Shown piece after piece: positions 1 through 8,358 of a stretch of DNA of 64,000 nucleotides; the stretch's first letter is position 1; each line of letters begins with the position of its first letter. Origin of the DNA: CAVQBP01 sp963710745 (lineage in GTDB: Bacteria; Bacteroidota; Ignavibacteria; Ignavibacteriales; Ignavibacteriaceae); NCBI GenBank assembly GCA_963710745.1, contig CAVQBP010000027.1, positions 1 to 64,000 of the forward strand. Reading direction: 5' to 3'. Under the pieces are notes generated by a model. It did not search any database. It was not told the DNA's origin and worked only from the letters and a program-made list of their open reading frames with translations. The translations under genes and the position numbers were made by a program.

Positions 1-936
1 AAATGGACAGCGCTCGAGGCGGTCGGGCTTTACGTGCCGGGCGGCACCGCGGCCTATCCGTCCTCGGTGCTGATGAACGCGGTGCCGGCCAAGGTCGCCG
101 GCGTCGAGCGCCTGGTCATGGTGGTGCCGGCGCCCGACGGAAGCTCGTCCCCGCTGGTGCTCGCGGCCGCCAAGCTCGCCGGCGTCGACGAGATCTACCG
201 CGTCGGCGGCGCGCAGGCGGTGGCCGCGCTGGCCTACGGCACCGCAACCATCGCGCCGGTCGACAAGATCGTCGGGCCCGGCAACGCCTATGTCGCCGCG
301 GCCAAGCGCCAGGTGTTCGGCCGGGTCGGCATCGACATGATCGCCGGGCCGTCCGAGGTGCTGGTCGTCGCCGACGGCACCGGCAATGCCGACTGGATCG
401 CCGCCGACCTGCTGGCCAGGCCGAGCACGACGCCGCGCGCAATCGATCCTGATCACCGACGACGCGCGCTTGCCGACGGCGTCGAAAGGCGGTCGACGTC
501 GCAACTGAAGACGCTGTCGCGCGCCGAAGGTCGCCGGCGCGTCCTGGCGCGATTTCGGCGCCGTCATCAAGGTCGGGAAGCTCGCCGAGCGGTGCGCGCT
601 GGTCGATCGCCTCGCGCCCGAGCATCTGGAGATCGTGGCCGCCGACGCCGAGAGCGCTGGTCGCGCGCATCCGCAATGCCGGCGCCATCTTCATCGGCGC
701 GCATACGCCGGAAGGCGATCGGCGACTATGTCGCCGGCTCCAACCACGTGCTGCCGACCGCGCGCTCGGCGCGCTTCTCGTCCGGCCTCGGCGTGCTCGA
801 TTTCATGAAGCGCACCTCGCTGCTCAAATGCGGCCCCGAGCAATTGCGCGCGCTCGGGCCCGCGGCCATCGCGCTCGGCGAGGCGGAGGGCCTGACCGCC
901 CACGCCCGCTCGGTCGCCATCCGCCTCAACCAGTGA
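1..936 (+). CDS. hisD: Histidinol dehydrogenase, 5' end outside the window, several frameshifts
   Basis: Catalyses the last two oxidations of histidine biosynthesis, L-histidinol to L-histidine with NAD and zinc. The window opens inside the gene, at a point matching roughly residue 125 of the family. Seen across frames: VGLYVPGGTAAYPSS, the zinc-ligand segment QAEHD near 418-432, the catalytic pair in LAPEHLEI near 613-635, the Asp in IGDYVAGSNHVLPT, and the last zinc His in LTAHARSV just before the stop. Between about 415 and 715 the frame changes several times while the family motifs stay intact, which looks like base-calling errors rather than decay. First gene of the alphaproteobacterial block; UPF0262 follows directly. 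Confidence 0.93.
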   Translation, partial: KWTALEAVGLYVPGGTAAYPSSVLMNAVPAKVAGVERLVMVVPAPDGSSSPLVLAAAKLAGVDEIYRVGGAQAVAALAYGTATIAPVDKIVGPGNAYVAAAKRQVFGRVGIDMIAGPSEVLVVADGTGNADWIAADLLARPSTTPRAIDPDHRRRALADGVERRSTSQLKTLSRAEGRRRVLARFRRRHQGREARRAVRAGRSPRARASGDRGRRRRERWSRASAMPAPSSSARIRRKAIGDYVAGSNHVLPTARSARFSSGLGVLDFMKRTSLLKCGPEQLRALGPAAIALGEAEGLTAHARSVAIRLNQ

Positions 937-1425
937 TGACACCGGCGAAAACACCGCCCGCCGCAAGCGCCTCGTCGCCGTCACCCTCGACGAGGAAACC
1001 ATCGGCCGCTCCAATCCGGACGTCGAGCACGAGCGGCAGGTGGCGATCTACGATCTGCTCGAGCAGAATTCTTTTCGCCGGTCGGCCACGAAGGCGGTCC
1101 TTACGCGCTGCATCTGTCCATCACCGGCAACCGGCTGGTGTTCGACATCCGCGAGGAGGACGGCACGCCGGTGGTGGCGCATCTGTTGTCGCTGTCGCCG
1201 CTGCGCCGCATCGTCAAGGACTACTACACGATCTGCGACAGCTACTATCAGGCCATCCGCACCGCCACGCCCGACAAGATCGAGGCGATCGATATGGGCC
1301 GGCGCGGCATCCATAATGACGGCTCGCAGATCCTGATGGACCGGCTCAAGGGCAAGGTGACGGTCGACATCGACACCGCGCGCCGCCTGTTCACGCTCAT
1401 CTGCGTGCTGCATTGGAAGGGCTAG
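936..1425 (+). CDS. UPF0262 family protein, one frameshift
   Basis: Small protein of unknown function of the UPF0262 family, about 160 residues, known from Alphaproteobacteria. The body reads RKRLVAVTLDEETIGRSN, EHERQVAIYDLLEQNSF, then after a missing T near 1072-1076 LHLSITGNRLVFDIREEDG and ends LFTLICVLHWKG. The exact start is unclear because another base seems lost near 936-941; the ATG at 936 overlaps the hisD stop. Its position between hisD and a low-molecular-weight phosphatase gene is the usual arrangement in Rhizobiales. No function is claimed. Confidence 0.85.
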
Positions 1426-1473
1426 AGCATGATCCCGAAAAGTGGCTACCGGTTTTCGGATCAGATCATGCTC
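1425..1473 (+). repeat. Rhizobiales-type intergenic palindrome
   Basis: An inverted repeat begins GAGCATGATC and ends GATCATGCTC, with the inner arms CCGAAAAGTGG and CCGGTTTTCGG. It starts on the last base of the UPF0262 stop codon and ends before the phosphatase gene. From memory, palindromes of this form are scattered through Bradyrhizobium, Rhodopseudomonas and relatives. It may act as a transcription attenuator or a REP-like element. It is an independent taxonomic marker for this end of the window. Confidence 0.75.
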
Positions 1474-1486
1474 AAGGAAAAGCCCG

Positions 1487-1953
1487 ATGTCCGCCGCGCG
1501 CGCTTCGCGCCCCCACGCGGTCCTGTTCGCCTGCGGCATGAACGCGATCCGCTCGCCGATGGCGGCGGCCTTGTTCAAGCAGATGTTCGGCAAGTCGGTC
1601 TATGTCGCCTCCTGCGGCGTGTATGCGGGCTATCTCGATCCGCTGGCGGTGGCGGTGATGGAGGAGATCGGCATCGACATCGGCGCGCCACAAGCCGATC
1701 ACCTTCGAGGACCTGGACGAGCTGGAAGGGCTTGAATTTCGATCTGATCGTCACGCTGTCGCCGCCGGCGCATCACAAGGCGCTGGAACTGACCCGCACG
1801 ATCGCCGCCGACGTGGAATACTGGCCGACGGTCGATCCGACCGCGGCCGAGGGCAGCCGCGAGCAGCGGCTGGAGGCCTATCGCGAGGTGCGCGACCAGC
1901 TGATGGCGCGCATCCGCGAGCGCTTCGGCCAGCCGGGCGGGGGGAATGAATAA
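1487..1953 (+). CDS. Low-molecular-weight phosphotyrosine phosphatase/ArsC-like protein, one frameshift
   Basis: Cytoplasmic LMW-PTP/arsenate-reductase-fold protein of about 155 residues. The P-loop is near the N-terminus: FACGMNAIRSPMA contains C-x5-R-S, the nucleophilic Cys and phosphate-binding Arg of the family. The first half, to about 1690, is in the frame of the ATG at 1487. A one-base error near 1690-1700 moves the rest (KPITFEDLDELEGLNFDLIVTLSPPAHHKALEL) to another frame that ends at the TAA at 1951-1953. The true substrate, phosphotyrosine or arsenate, cannot be told from the sequence. Confidence 0.85.
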
Positions 1954-2030
1954 TTAGGTGACGCGGTCGCCGGCTCGGGTTGTGAAATAACCCCCGTTCC
2001 GCTAGCTTCCGCGCCCGATCAGCAGCCATC

Positions 2031-2703
2031 ATGGCAGCCGTTAACCCCATGATCGGCCGGCCCAAATTCGTGCTCGCTTCCGGCTCGCCGCGCCGGCTTG
2101 CGCTGGTCAACCAGGCCGGCATCGAGCCGGACGCGCTCAAGCCGACCGATATCGACGAGACCCCGCACCGCGGCGAAATTCCGCGCGCCTATGCCGACCG
2201 GCTGGCGCGCGCCAAGGCGGCGGCGGCGCTCGAGAGCGTCAAGCTCGATGACGAGTTGCGCGGCGCCTATATCCTGGCCGCCGACACCGTGGTGGCGGTC
2301 GGCCGCCGCATCCTGCCCAAGGCCGAACTGCTCGACGAGGCGGCGCAGTGCCTGCGCCTGCTTGTCCGGCCGCAATCACCGCGTCTACACCGCCATCTGC
2401 CTGGTGACGCCGAAGGAAGCCTTCCGCCAGCGCCTGGTGGAGACGCGGGTGCGCTTCAAGCGGCTGTCGGAGGAGGACATCGAGGCCTATCTCGCCTCCG
2501 GCGAATGGCGCGGCAAGGCCGGCGGCTATGCGGCGCAAGGCATTGCCGGCAGCTTCATGGTGAAGATCGTCGGCTCCTACAGCAATATTGTCGGCCTGCC
2601 GCTCTACGAGACCATGACGCTGCTCGCCGGCGAGGGCTATCCGATCCGCTTCGGCTGGCTCAACGCGGTGATAGACTGCCGCTCATGCGGAGGCCGCGCA
2701 TGA
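2031..2703 (+). CDS. maf: Maf-like nucleoside triphosphate pyrophosphatase, one frameshift
   Basis: Hydrolyses non-canonical or excess nucleoside triphosphates to monophosphates (house-cleaning enzyme, historically called septum formation protein). The N-terminal signature LASGSPRR is at residues 12-19, the catalytic Asp lies in AADTVVAVG, and the C-terminal half has the family segment GKAGGYAAQG followed by YSNIVGLPLYET. The frame changes once near 2362 (CLRLL to SGRNHRVYTAI). Length after correction is about 223 residues, normal for the family. The stop overlaps the next ATG as ATGA at 2700-2703. Confidence 0.9.
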
Positions 2704-4227
2704 ACCTCGCGCTCTGGCTTCATCGCGCCGGTCTCAGTCACCGCGATATGCCGGCGGCGGCGTCGGGCACGCGCGTGGTCGCGACCTATGGCGAACTCGC
2801 GGAACGCGCCGCGCGGCTGGCCGGCGCGCTTGCGCGAGCGGTTCGAGCTCGCAGCCCGGCGACCGCGTCGCCATCGCCGCCAAGAACTCGCCCGACTATC
2901 TCGCGCTGCTCTACGGCATCTGGCATGCCGGGCTCGCCGCGGTGCCGGCCAATGCCAAGCTGCACGGCGCCGAGCTCGGCTATATCCTCGAGCAATCCGG
3001 CGCCCGCGTCTGTTTCGCTTCGCCCGGCATCGACAGCGAGATCGCGCCGCACGCGCCGAAGACGCTCGAACATCTGATCACCATCGGCAGCGCCGACTAC
3101 GAAGCGCTGTTTGCGGCCGACGCCATCGACATCGCGCCGCGCGCGCCGACGATCTCGCCTGGCTGTTCTACACCTCCGGCACCACCGGGCGGCCGAAAGG
3201 CGCCATGCTCACCCATCGCGTCGCTGGCGAGGCGAGCCTCGCCTATGGCGCCGAGGTCGATCCGGTCGCGCCCGGCGATGCCATCCTGCATGCCGCGCCG
3301 ATGAGCCACGGCTCCGGCCTCTACATCATGCCGCATGTCGCGCGGCTCGGCGTGCAGGTCATGCCGGAGAGCGGCGGCTTCGAGCCGGAGGAAGTCGATC
3401 GCGCTGTTCAACGCCTGGCCGCGCATGTCGATGTTCGCGGCGCCGACCATGATCAAGCGCCTGGTCGCTTGTCCGGCCGACTGCAACGCGGACAACATCC
3501 GCACGCTGATCTGGGGCGGCGCGCCGATGTATGTCGAGGACGCGCTGGCCGCGCTCGACCGCTTCGGCCCGCGTCTCGCGCAAATCTACGGCCAGGGCGA
3601 AGCGCCGATGACCATCACCACGCTGTCGAAAGAGGACATCGCCGACCGCGACCATCCGCGCTGGCGCGAGCGGCTCGCCTCCGCCGGCAAGCCCTATGCC
3701 TGCGTCGAGGTGATGGTCGCCGACGCCGACGACAGGCCGGTCGCGCCCGGCGAGACCGGCGAAATCCTGTGCGCGGCGACGTGGTCATGGCCGGCTATTG
3801 GCAGAACGAGGAGGCGACCGCGGCATCCTTGCGCGGCGGCTGGCTGCACACCGGCGATGTCGGCGTCTTCGACGCGGAGGGCTATCTCCACCTCAAGGAC
3901 CGCTCCAAGGACCTGATCATCTCCGGCGGCTCCAATATCTATCCGCGCGAGGTGGAGGAGGTGCTGCTCACCCACGACGCGGTGCGCGAGGTCTCGGTCA
4001 TCGGCCGGCCCGGACCGCGAATGGGGCGAGGTGGTGGTGGCCTATGTGGTCGGCGAGGCCGAGCCGCCGAAGCGCTCGACGCGCTCTGCCTCGCGCGCAT
4101 TGCGCGCTTCAAACGGCCGAAGGATTATGTTTTTGTCGACGCGCTGCCGAAGAACAATTACGGCAAGATCCTCAAGACCGAGCTGCGCGCGCTGGACGCC
4201 GGCCGCGAGCAACGCAGAGTGGAGTGA
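2700..4227 (+). CDS. AMP-forming acyl-CoA synthetase/ligase (ANL superfamily), multiple frameshifts
   Basis: Activates a carboxylic acid as acyl-adenylate and then acyl-CoA. Motifs in order: the P-loop FYTSGTTGRPKGAML near 3167-3210, the aromatic-type IYGQGEAPMTIT near 3590, GYWQNEEAT and TGDVG near 3795-3860, the hinge DRSKDLIISGGSNIYPREVEE near 3900-3960, and the C-terminal lysine motif PKNNYGKILK near 4150-4180. The frame breaks near 2845, 3155, 3400, 3770 and 4015-4070. About 509 residues when joined, normal for the family. It sits directly before an extradiol dioxygenase, suggesting an aromatic-acid pathway, though the substrate is unknown. Confidence 0.88.
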
Positions 4228-4230
4228 GAA

Positions 4231-5224
4231 ATGGCCGACATCGTTCTCGCAATCGGCACCTCGCACAGCCCGCTGCTCAACAGCCCGGCCGAGGACTATC
4301 CCAAGCACGCCGCCATCGACGCCTCCGGCCGCAAGCTGCATCGACAAGAACGGCAAGCCCTGCACCTATGGCGACCTGCTGGCGCAGGCCGATCCTTCGA
4401 TCAAGCAGCAGATCGAGCCCAAGGTGCTGGAGGAGCGCTCGGCGCGCTGCACCGCCAATATCGCGCGGCTGGCGAAGGACCTGGCCGACGCCAAGCTCGA
4501 CGCGCTGATCATCATCGGCGACGACCAGCACGAGCAGTTCTTCGAAGACAACATGCCGGCGATGCTGATCTATTGGGGCGAGACGATCGAGAACAATCCG
4601 CTGCACATGGACGAGGACGCGCCGGAGTTCTGGCGCAAGGCGCGCTCGCAGTTCCACGCCGGCGAAAAGCCGCGGCAATATCCGGTCGACGCCAAGCTCG
4701 GCCTGCATCTGATCGAGAGCCTGATCGACCAGGGCTTCGACGTCAGCCATTCCAAGAAGCTGTCGAAGGAGCACGGCGAGGGCCACGCCTTCGGCTTCGT
4801 GCACCGGCGCATGATGCACGGACAAGGTCGTCCCGATCGTGCCGGTCGCGCTCAACACTTATTTCCCGCCCAACCAGCCGCGGCCCGCGCCGCTGCTACG
4901 AGCTCGGCCAGGCGATCCGCAAGGCGGTGCAGAGCGCCACGGGCGAGCGCGCGCGTCGGCATCCTCGCCTCCGGCGGCCTGAGCCATTTCACCGTCGACG
5001 AGGAACTCGACCGCGGCGTGCTCGACGCGCTCAAGCGCAATGACGGCGAGGCGCTGGCGTCGATCCCGGTGGAGAAGCTCAATTCCGGCAATTCGGAAAT
5101 CCGCAACTGGATCACGGTGGCCGGCGCCGCCGGGCACTTGAAGAACGTCTGGCAGGAATACATCCCGTGCTATCGCTCGGCCGCCGGCACCGGCTGCGGC
5201 ATGGGCTTCGCGCTGTGGAAATAG
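4231..5224 (+). CDS. Class III extradiol ring-cleavage dioxygenase (LigB-like), multiple frameshifts
   Basis: Family of non-heme Fe(II) enzymes that open catechol-type rings next to the hydroxyl pair (protocatechuate 4,5-dioxygenase LigB group). Visible motifs are AIGTSHSPLL at the N-terminus with the likely iron-binding His, IIIGDDQHEQFF near 4506-4540, KEHGEGHAFGFVHR near 4765-4810, ASGGLSHFTVDEELD near 4970-5010, and the C-terminal AGTGCGMGFALWK. Frames shift near 4338, 4820, 4890 and 4945. It starts 4 bases after the ligase stop, so the two are probably co-transcribed. Confidence 0.85.
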
Positions 5225-5286
5225 GCATGATCGAGCGGCGACATGATGCGAATCGTTCATGATACGAGAATCAGCATCGCAAAGAC

Positions 5287-5487
5287 ATGAACGAAAGACG
5301 CAGATTGGCCGCATGCCCGATCTGCGGCAAGCCGACCGATGCGGCCTTCCAGCCGTTCTGCTCCAAGCGCTGCGCCGACATCGATCTCAATCGCTGGCTC
5401 AAGGGCGTCTATGCGGTGCCGGTGAAGGAGGAAGAGGACGAGGACGGCGAGCGGCCGCCCGACAGCGAAGCGGGCGAGCCCACATGA
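5287..5487 (+). CDS. yacG: DNA gyrase inhibitor YacG, zinc-binding
   Basis: Small zinc-finger protein of 66 residues; the E. coli homologue binds GyrB and inhibits gyrase. The four zinc cysteines are in CPICGKP (residues 10-16) and PFCSKRC (residues 28-34), followed by the family segment ADIDLNRWLKG. The C-terminus is acidic (KEEEDEDGE). This is the only gene in the first 6 kb with no frameshift. It follows maf and precedes other genes in many Alphaproteobacteria; here the ligase/dioxygenase pair lies between maf and yacG. The stop overlaps the next start as ATGA. Confidence 0.95.
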   Translation: MNERRRLAACPICGKPTDAAFQPFCSKRCADIDLNRWLKGVYAVPVKEEEDEDGERPPDSEAGEPT

Positions 5488-5955
5488 ACGCGCCCGTCAA
5501 GACCGACTGGCCCGACCAGCTGTTACGAAGCGCTCAAGCGCGCCGGCGTCGCGCCAGGTCGGCTACGTGCCGGACGCCGGCCATGCGCGGCTGATCGAGC
5601 GCTGCCGCGCCGATCCGGACATCCGCGACGTGGTGCTGACCACCGAGGAGGAAGGCGTGGCGCTCGCCGCCGGCGCCTGGCTCGGCGGCCAGCGCTGCGC
5701 GCTGCTGATGCAGTCGAGCGGCGTCGGCAACTGCGTCAACATGCTGTCGCTGATGCGCACCTGCCGCTTTCCGCTGCTGATGTTCATCACCATGCGCGGC
5801 GAGTGGGAGGAGTTCAACCCGTGGCAGGTGCCGATGGGCTCGATCGTCGAGCCGGTGCTCAAGCTGTGCGAAGCGGAAGTCTATCGCGCGCGCACGCCGG
5901 ACGAGGTGGAGGGCCTGCGCCAGCGCGCGGCGAGCCAGGCCTTCGGCGACGAGCA
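5484..5955 (+). CDS. TPP-dependent decarboxylase alpha-type subunit (sulfopyruvate/phosphonopyruvate decarboxylase-like), truncated
   Basis: Resembles the N-terminal (PYR) subunit of ComD/phosphonopyruvate-decarboxylase-type thiamine diphosphate enzymes. Read across one or two frame errors near 5520-5560 it gives YVPDAGHARLIERC, then VVLTTEEEGVALAAGAWLGG (the conserved Glu that activates TPP is expected in TTEEEG), ALLMQSSGVGNCVNML, and FPLLMFITMRGEWEEFNPWQ. The coding stops matching after QAFGDEQ at about 5955, where AT-rich sequence begins; the frame then runs by chance to a stop at 5995. The substrate is uncertain. The truncation is most likely the chimera junction, not biology. Confidence 0.75.
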
Positions 5956-5958
5956 ATT
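5953..5958. other. Junction between GC-rich alphaproteobacterial and AT-rich Ignavibacteria-like DNA
   Basis: Up to GACGAGCA the sequence is about two-thirds G+C and encodes an alphaproteobacterial protein. From ATTATACTTTTACG onward it is AT-rich and in another coding style. Both sides are interrupted coding sequences. The left side is full of frameshifts and most of the right side is clean. No transposase, integrase, tRNA or direct repeat marks the boundary. Most consistent with a chimeric read or contig. Confidence 0.85.
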
Positions 5959-6096
5959 ATACTTTTACGTTTTGATGATGAATCTCCAATGTTAAAGATA
6001 GAAGCAATTAAAACCATTTTAAATTTACCGGAAGAAAAAGTATTTGACCATTTCATTGTTGCCAGTGAAAATAAAATTCGTATCCGTCCGTTATAA
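5956..6096 (+). CDS. 3' fragment of an unidentified Ignavibacteria-like gene
   Basis: In the frame ending at the TAA at 6094-6096 the AT-rich side reads IILLRFDDESPMLKIEAI and on to ENKIRIRPL. It looks like the C-terminal end of a gene whose 5' part lies on the missing side of the junction. An ATG at 5989 could open a 35-residue product, but the in-frame residues before it look equally coding-like. No family recognised. Confidence 0.4.
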   Translation: MILLRFDDESPMLKIEAIKTILNLPEEKVFDHFIVASENKIRIRPL

Positions 6097-6129
6097 TGCT
6101 GAATACTGCATAATCAATAAACCCACTAT

Positions 6130-6500
6130 TGTCATTCTGAATTCCGATTTCATTACAGTTTAGGACTTATAATCGGGATGAAGAATCTCCTACCTTTAAT
6201 AAACAGAATAGTGTAAGAAAAGGGGTATGAGATTCTTCGTTCAGTCTGCAATACCCTATTATTTAATGAGACTGAACTCAGAATGACAAAATTGTGATTG
6301 GTGTTTTATTTAAAGAATATTGCTCTAAGTCGAATAAATATAAAACTCAACATTGTCATTCTGAACTTACGTTCTGAAAATCGTTAGTGGTGAAGAATCT
6401 CCAACCTTAAATAACTGGGTTAGTGCCAGTGACAAATTAGGAGATTCTTCGTTCAGTCTGCAACGCCTTATCATATAACGGGACTGAACTCAGAATGACA
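6130..6500 (+). repeat. Two copies of the 150-bp TGTCATTCTGA palindromic repeat
   Basis: Copies at 6130-6288 and 6354-6500. Each starts TGTCATTCTGA, contains GAAGAATCTCC, a variable middle, then GAGATTCTTCG, and ends TCAGAATGACA, so outer and inner arms are both inverted repeats. The stretch 6097-6690 holds no gene besides these and part of the next copy. Confidence 0.85.
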
Positions 6501-6540
6501 TGATCAGGGGATTAATATGTATATTGATTTTTTCGTTAAT

Positions 6541-7090
6541 AGACATTCTGAACTTACATTCTGAAAATCGTAAGCGGTGAAGAATCTCCAACCTTTTATA
6601 ACTCAAGAATGTGCCGACCTTGTAATTATAGACTAAACAAAATATTTTGAAGTAGTAGATATATAAACGTAAGGGGAATCCAGCTGATAAATGAATCAAT
6701 ATTATATTTATATCTTATCGAATAAATCAAAAACGCTTTATACAGGCATAACAAATAATTTAGAAAGAAGAGTATTTGAACATAAGAGTAAAAAGATAAA
6801 GGGATTCACATCAAAATATAATATAACCCTATTAGTTTACTATGAAATAACAAATGATGTAAAATCAGCAATAGCGAGAGAAAAACAGATAAAGGGGTGG
6901 GTAAGAAAGAAGAAAATAGACCTAATAGAATCCATGAATCCGGAATGGAATGATTTGAGTGGAGATTGGGAATGAGAAGATTAAGGTAACGAACGTTTTA
7001 ATATTAATATAATTGCCAATATTAAGCAGGAGATTCTTCGTTTCAGTTTATACTCCCCAATACATAACCTAACTGAAACTCAGAATGACC
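6541..7090 (+). repeat. 150-bp palindromic repeat split by a GIY-YIG gene
   Basis: The left half of a repeat copy (ACATTCTGAACTTAC to GAAGAATCTCCAACC, 6542-6596) and a matching right half (GGAGATTCTTCG to CTCAGAATGACC, about 7028-7090) lie either side of the nuclease gene at 6691-6975. Elsewhere the two halves are only about 40 bases apart. The central loop has therefore been replaced or expanded by about 430 bases containing the gene. Confidence 0.7.
6691..6975 (+). CDS. GIY-YIG nuclease family protein
   Basis: Single-domain GIY-YIG protein of 94 residues (YhbQ/UPF0213-like). The motif pair is YYIYILSN at residues 4-11 and LYTGITNNLERRVFEHK at 17-33, where the Tyr residues and Arg of the ERR segment are the family's catalytic positions; IAREKQIKGW is the usual C-terminal helix. 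Members are small metal-dependent nucleases, some repair-like and some mobile. Its context, alone inside a split palindromic repeat, favours a mobile or selfish role. It lacks the CCCCGTCAAATA ends of the other two GIY-YIG loci here. Confidence 0.85.
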   Translation: MNQYYIYILSNKSKTLYTGITNNLERRVFEHKSKKIKGFTSKYNITLLVYYEITNDVKSAIAREKQIKGWVRKKKIDLIESMNPEWNDLSGDWE

Positions 7091-7192
7091 AGTCTTCGCT
7101 CAATAAAATTGAGCTTCGCCCGGCAGGCAATGCAGAGGTTGGTGTTAAATTTAAGATAAGACTGAATGCTTCATAACCAATAAACCTTATAT

Positions 7193-7779
7193 TGTCATTC
7201 TGAACTTACGTTCTGGAAATCGTAAGTGGTGAAGAATCTCCAGCCATAAATAACCGGGTTAGTGCAAGTGACAAATTAGGGGATTCTTCGTTTCAGTTTA
7301 CACTGCCTTATCATATAACGTAAACTGAAACTCAGAATGACAAAATTGGTGTTGGTGTTGATAAAAGAATTTTACACTGAATATCTAATAACCAATAAAC
7401 CTAATTTTGTCATTCTGAATCCCGATTCATTACGTTTCGGAAATCGTAAGTGGATGAAGAATCTCCAACCAATAATAAACAGAATAGTGCAATGAAAGAA
7501 TTATGAGATTCTTCGTTTCAGTTTACACTTCCTGATCATATAACGTAACTGAAACTCAGAATGACAAGATTGGTGTTGGTGTTGATGAAAGAATTTTGCA
7601 CTAATTTCGAATAAACCAACAAATCTAATATTGTCATTCTGAACTTACGTTCCGGAAATCGTAAGTGGTGAAGAATCTCCAGCCATAAATAACCGGGTTA
7701 GTGCAAGTGAAAAATTAGGGGATTCTTCGTTTCAGTCTGCACTGCCTTATCATGTAATAGATTGAAACTCAGAATGACA
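7193..7779 (+). repeat. Three further 150-bp palindromic repeats
   Basis: Copies at 7193-7342, 7408-7566 and 7632-7779, same orientation, spaced 215-225 bases start to start. The right-hand side arm is TTTCAGTTTAC paired to GTAAACTGAAA in the first copy. 7090-7192 holds no gene. Confidence 0.85.
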
Positions 7780-7854
7780 ATTTTTGGGTAATAACAAAAA
7801 TTAAATTGTATTGAATACTTATATAATTAACAAAGAATGCTTTGTCATTCTGCA

Positions 7855-7910
7855 CCTGTCCGGGGTAACCCTGGAGATTTTTCAAGTGACCTCCAGGGTT
7901 TTAGGACAGG
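7855..7910. repeat. Strong intergenic hairpin
   Basis: CCTGTC with AACCCTGGAG (7867-7876) pairs perfectly with CTCCAGGGTT (7891-7900) and GACAGG. The loop holds TTTTTCAAGTGAC. There is no adjacent coding gene to terminate, so it is more likely a dispersed palindrome than a working terminator. Confidence 0.6.
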
Positions 7911-8136
7911 GATGATAATTTGCATTCCCTGCAGTGGGTGCATATTGATTAATGAATGTTTATATTGCCTTATCCGATTTTTATATTCAGGTTAACTTCT
8001 TCAATTTTAATTGGTTAAGACCCAAAATAGTTTTGTTTAATTTCATATCGTAGTCGGTAAATAAGTAGTGTAAATGTCATACTGAGATTTTTAAAAAGGC
8101 TTTGCCTTTAATAATTAAATTAATGACACACTCTAA

Positions 8137-8300
8137 TTTGTCATTCTGAACGGAACGAAGTGGAGTGAAGAATCTCCCGCTAGATTACTTGCACAATATA
8201 AAATTTATAAAGGTGTCACTAGCAGTTAGTCGAAGTATGACATTTGAGTGTTTTCGGTTTTCGATGAGCTCAGTCTTCGACAAGCTCAGACTGACAGCAC
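8137..8300. repeat. Degenerate repeat fragments before the secreted-protein gene
   Basis: A left-half repeat (TTGTCATTCTGAACGG to GAAGAATCTCCC, 8139-8178) is followed by TAGTCGAAGTATGACA and CTTCGACAAGCTCAGACTGACA fragments. These are short dispersed palindromes seen commonly in Bacteroidota-type genomes. Nothing else recognised between 7911 and 8358. Confidence 0.5.
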
Positions 8301-8358
8301 GAGCCGTTCATTATGGATATATCTCCTGATAATTTTGTAATTAACTTTTTTATAATTT

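Noticed and set aside
116..694. Long minus-strand frames in the GC-rich block
   Set aside because: Typical GC-rich shadows of hisD with Arg/Ala-rich low-complexity products; the plus strand carries the family motifs.
1..5955. Horizontal transfer of an alphaproteobacterial island into an Ignavibacteria-like chromosome
   Set aside because: No integrase, tRNA or repeats at the boundary, housekeeping gene order of Rhizobiales, and a different error rate; chimerism is simpler.
6130..7779. Regularly spaced repeats suggesting a CRISPR array
   Set aside because: Units are about 150 bp imperfect palindromes, spacers are nearly identical to each other rather than unique, and no cas genes are present.
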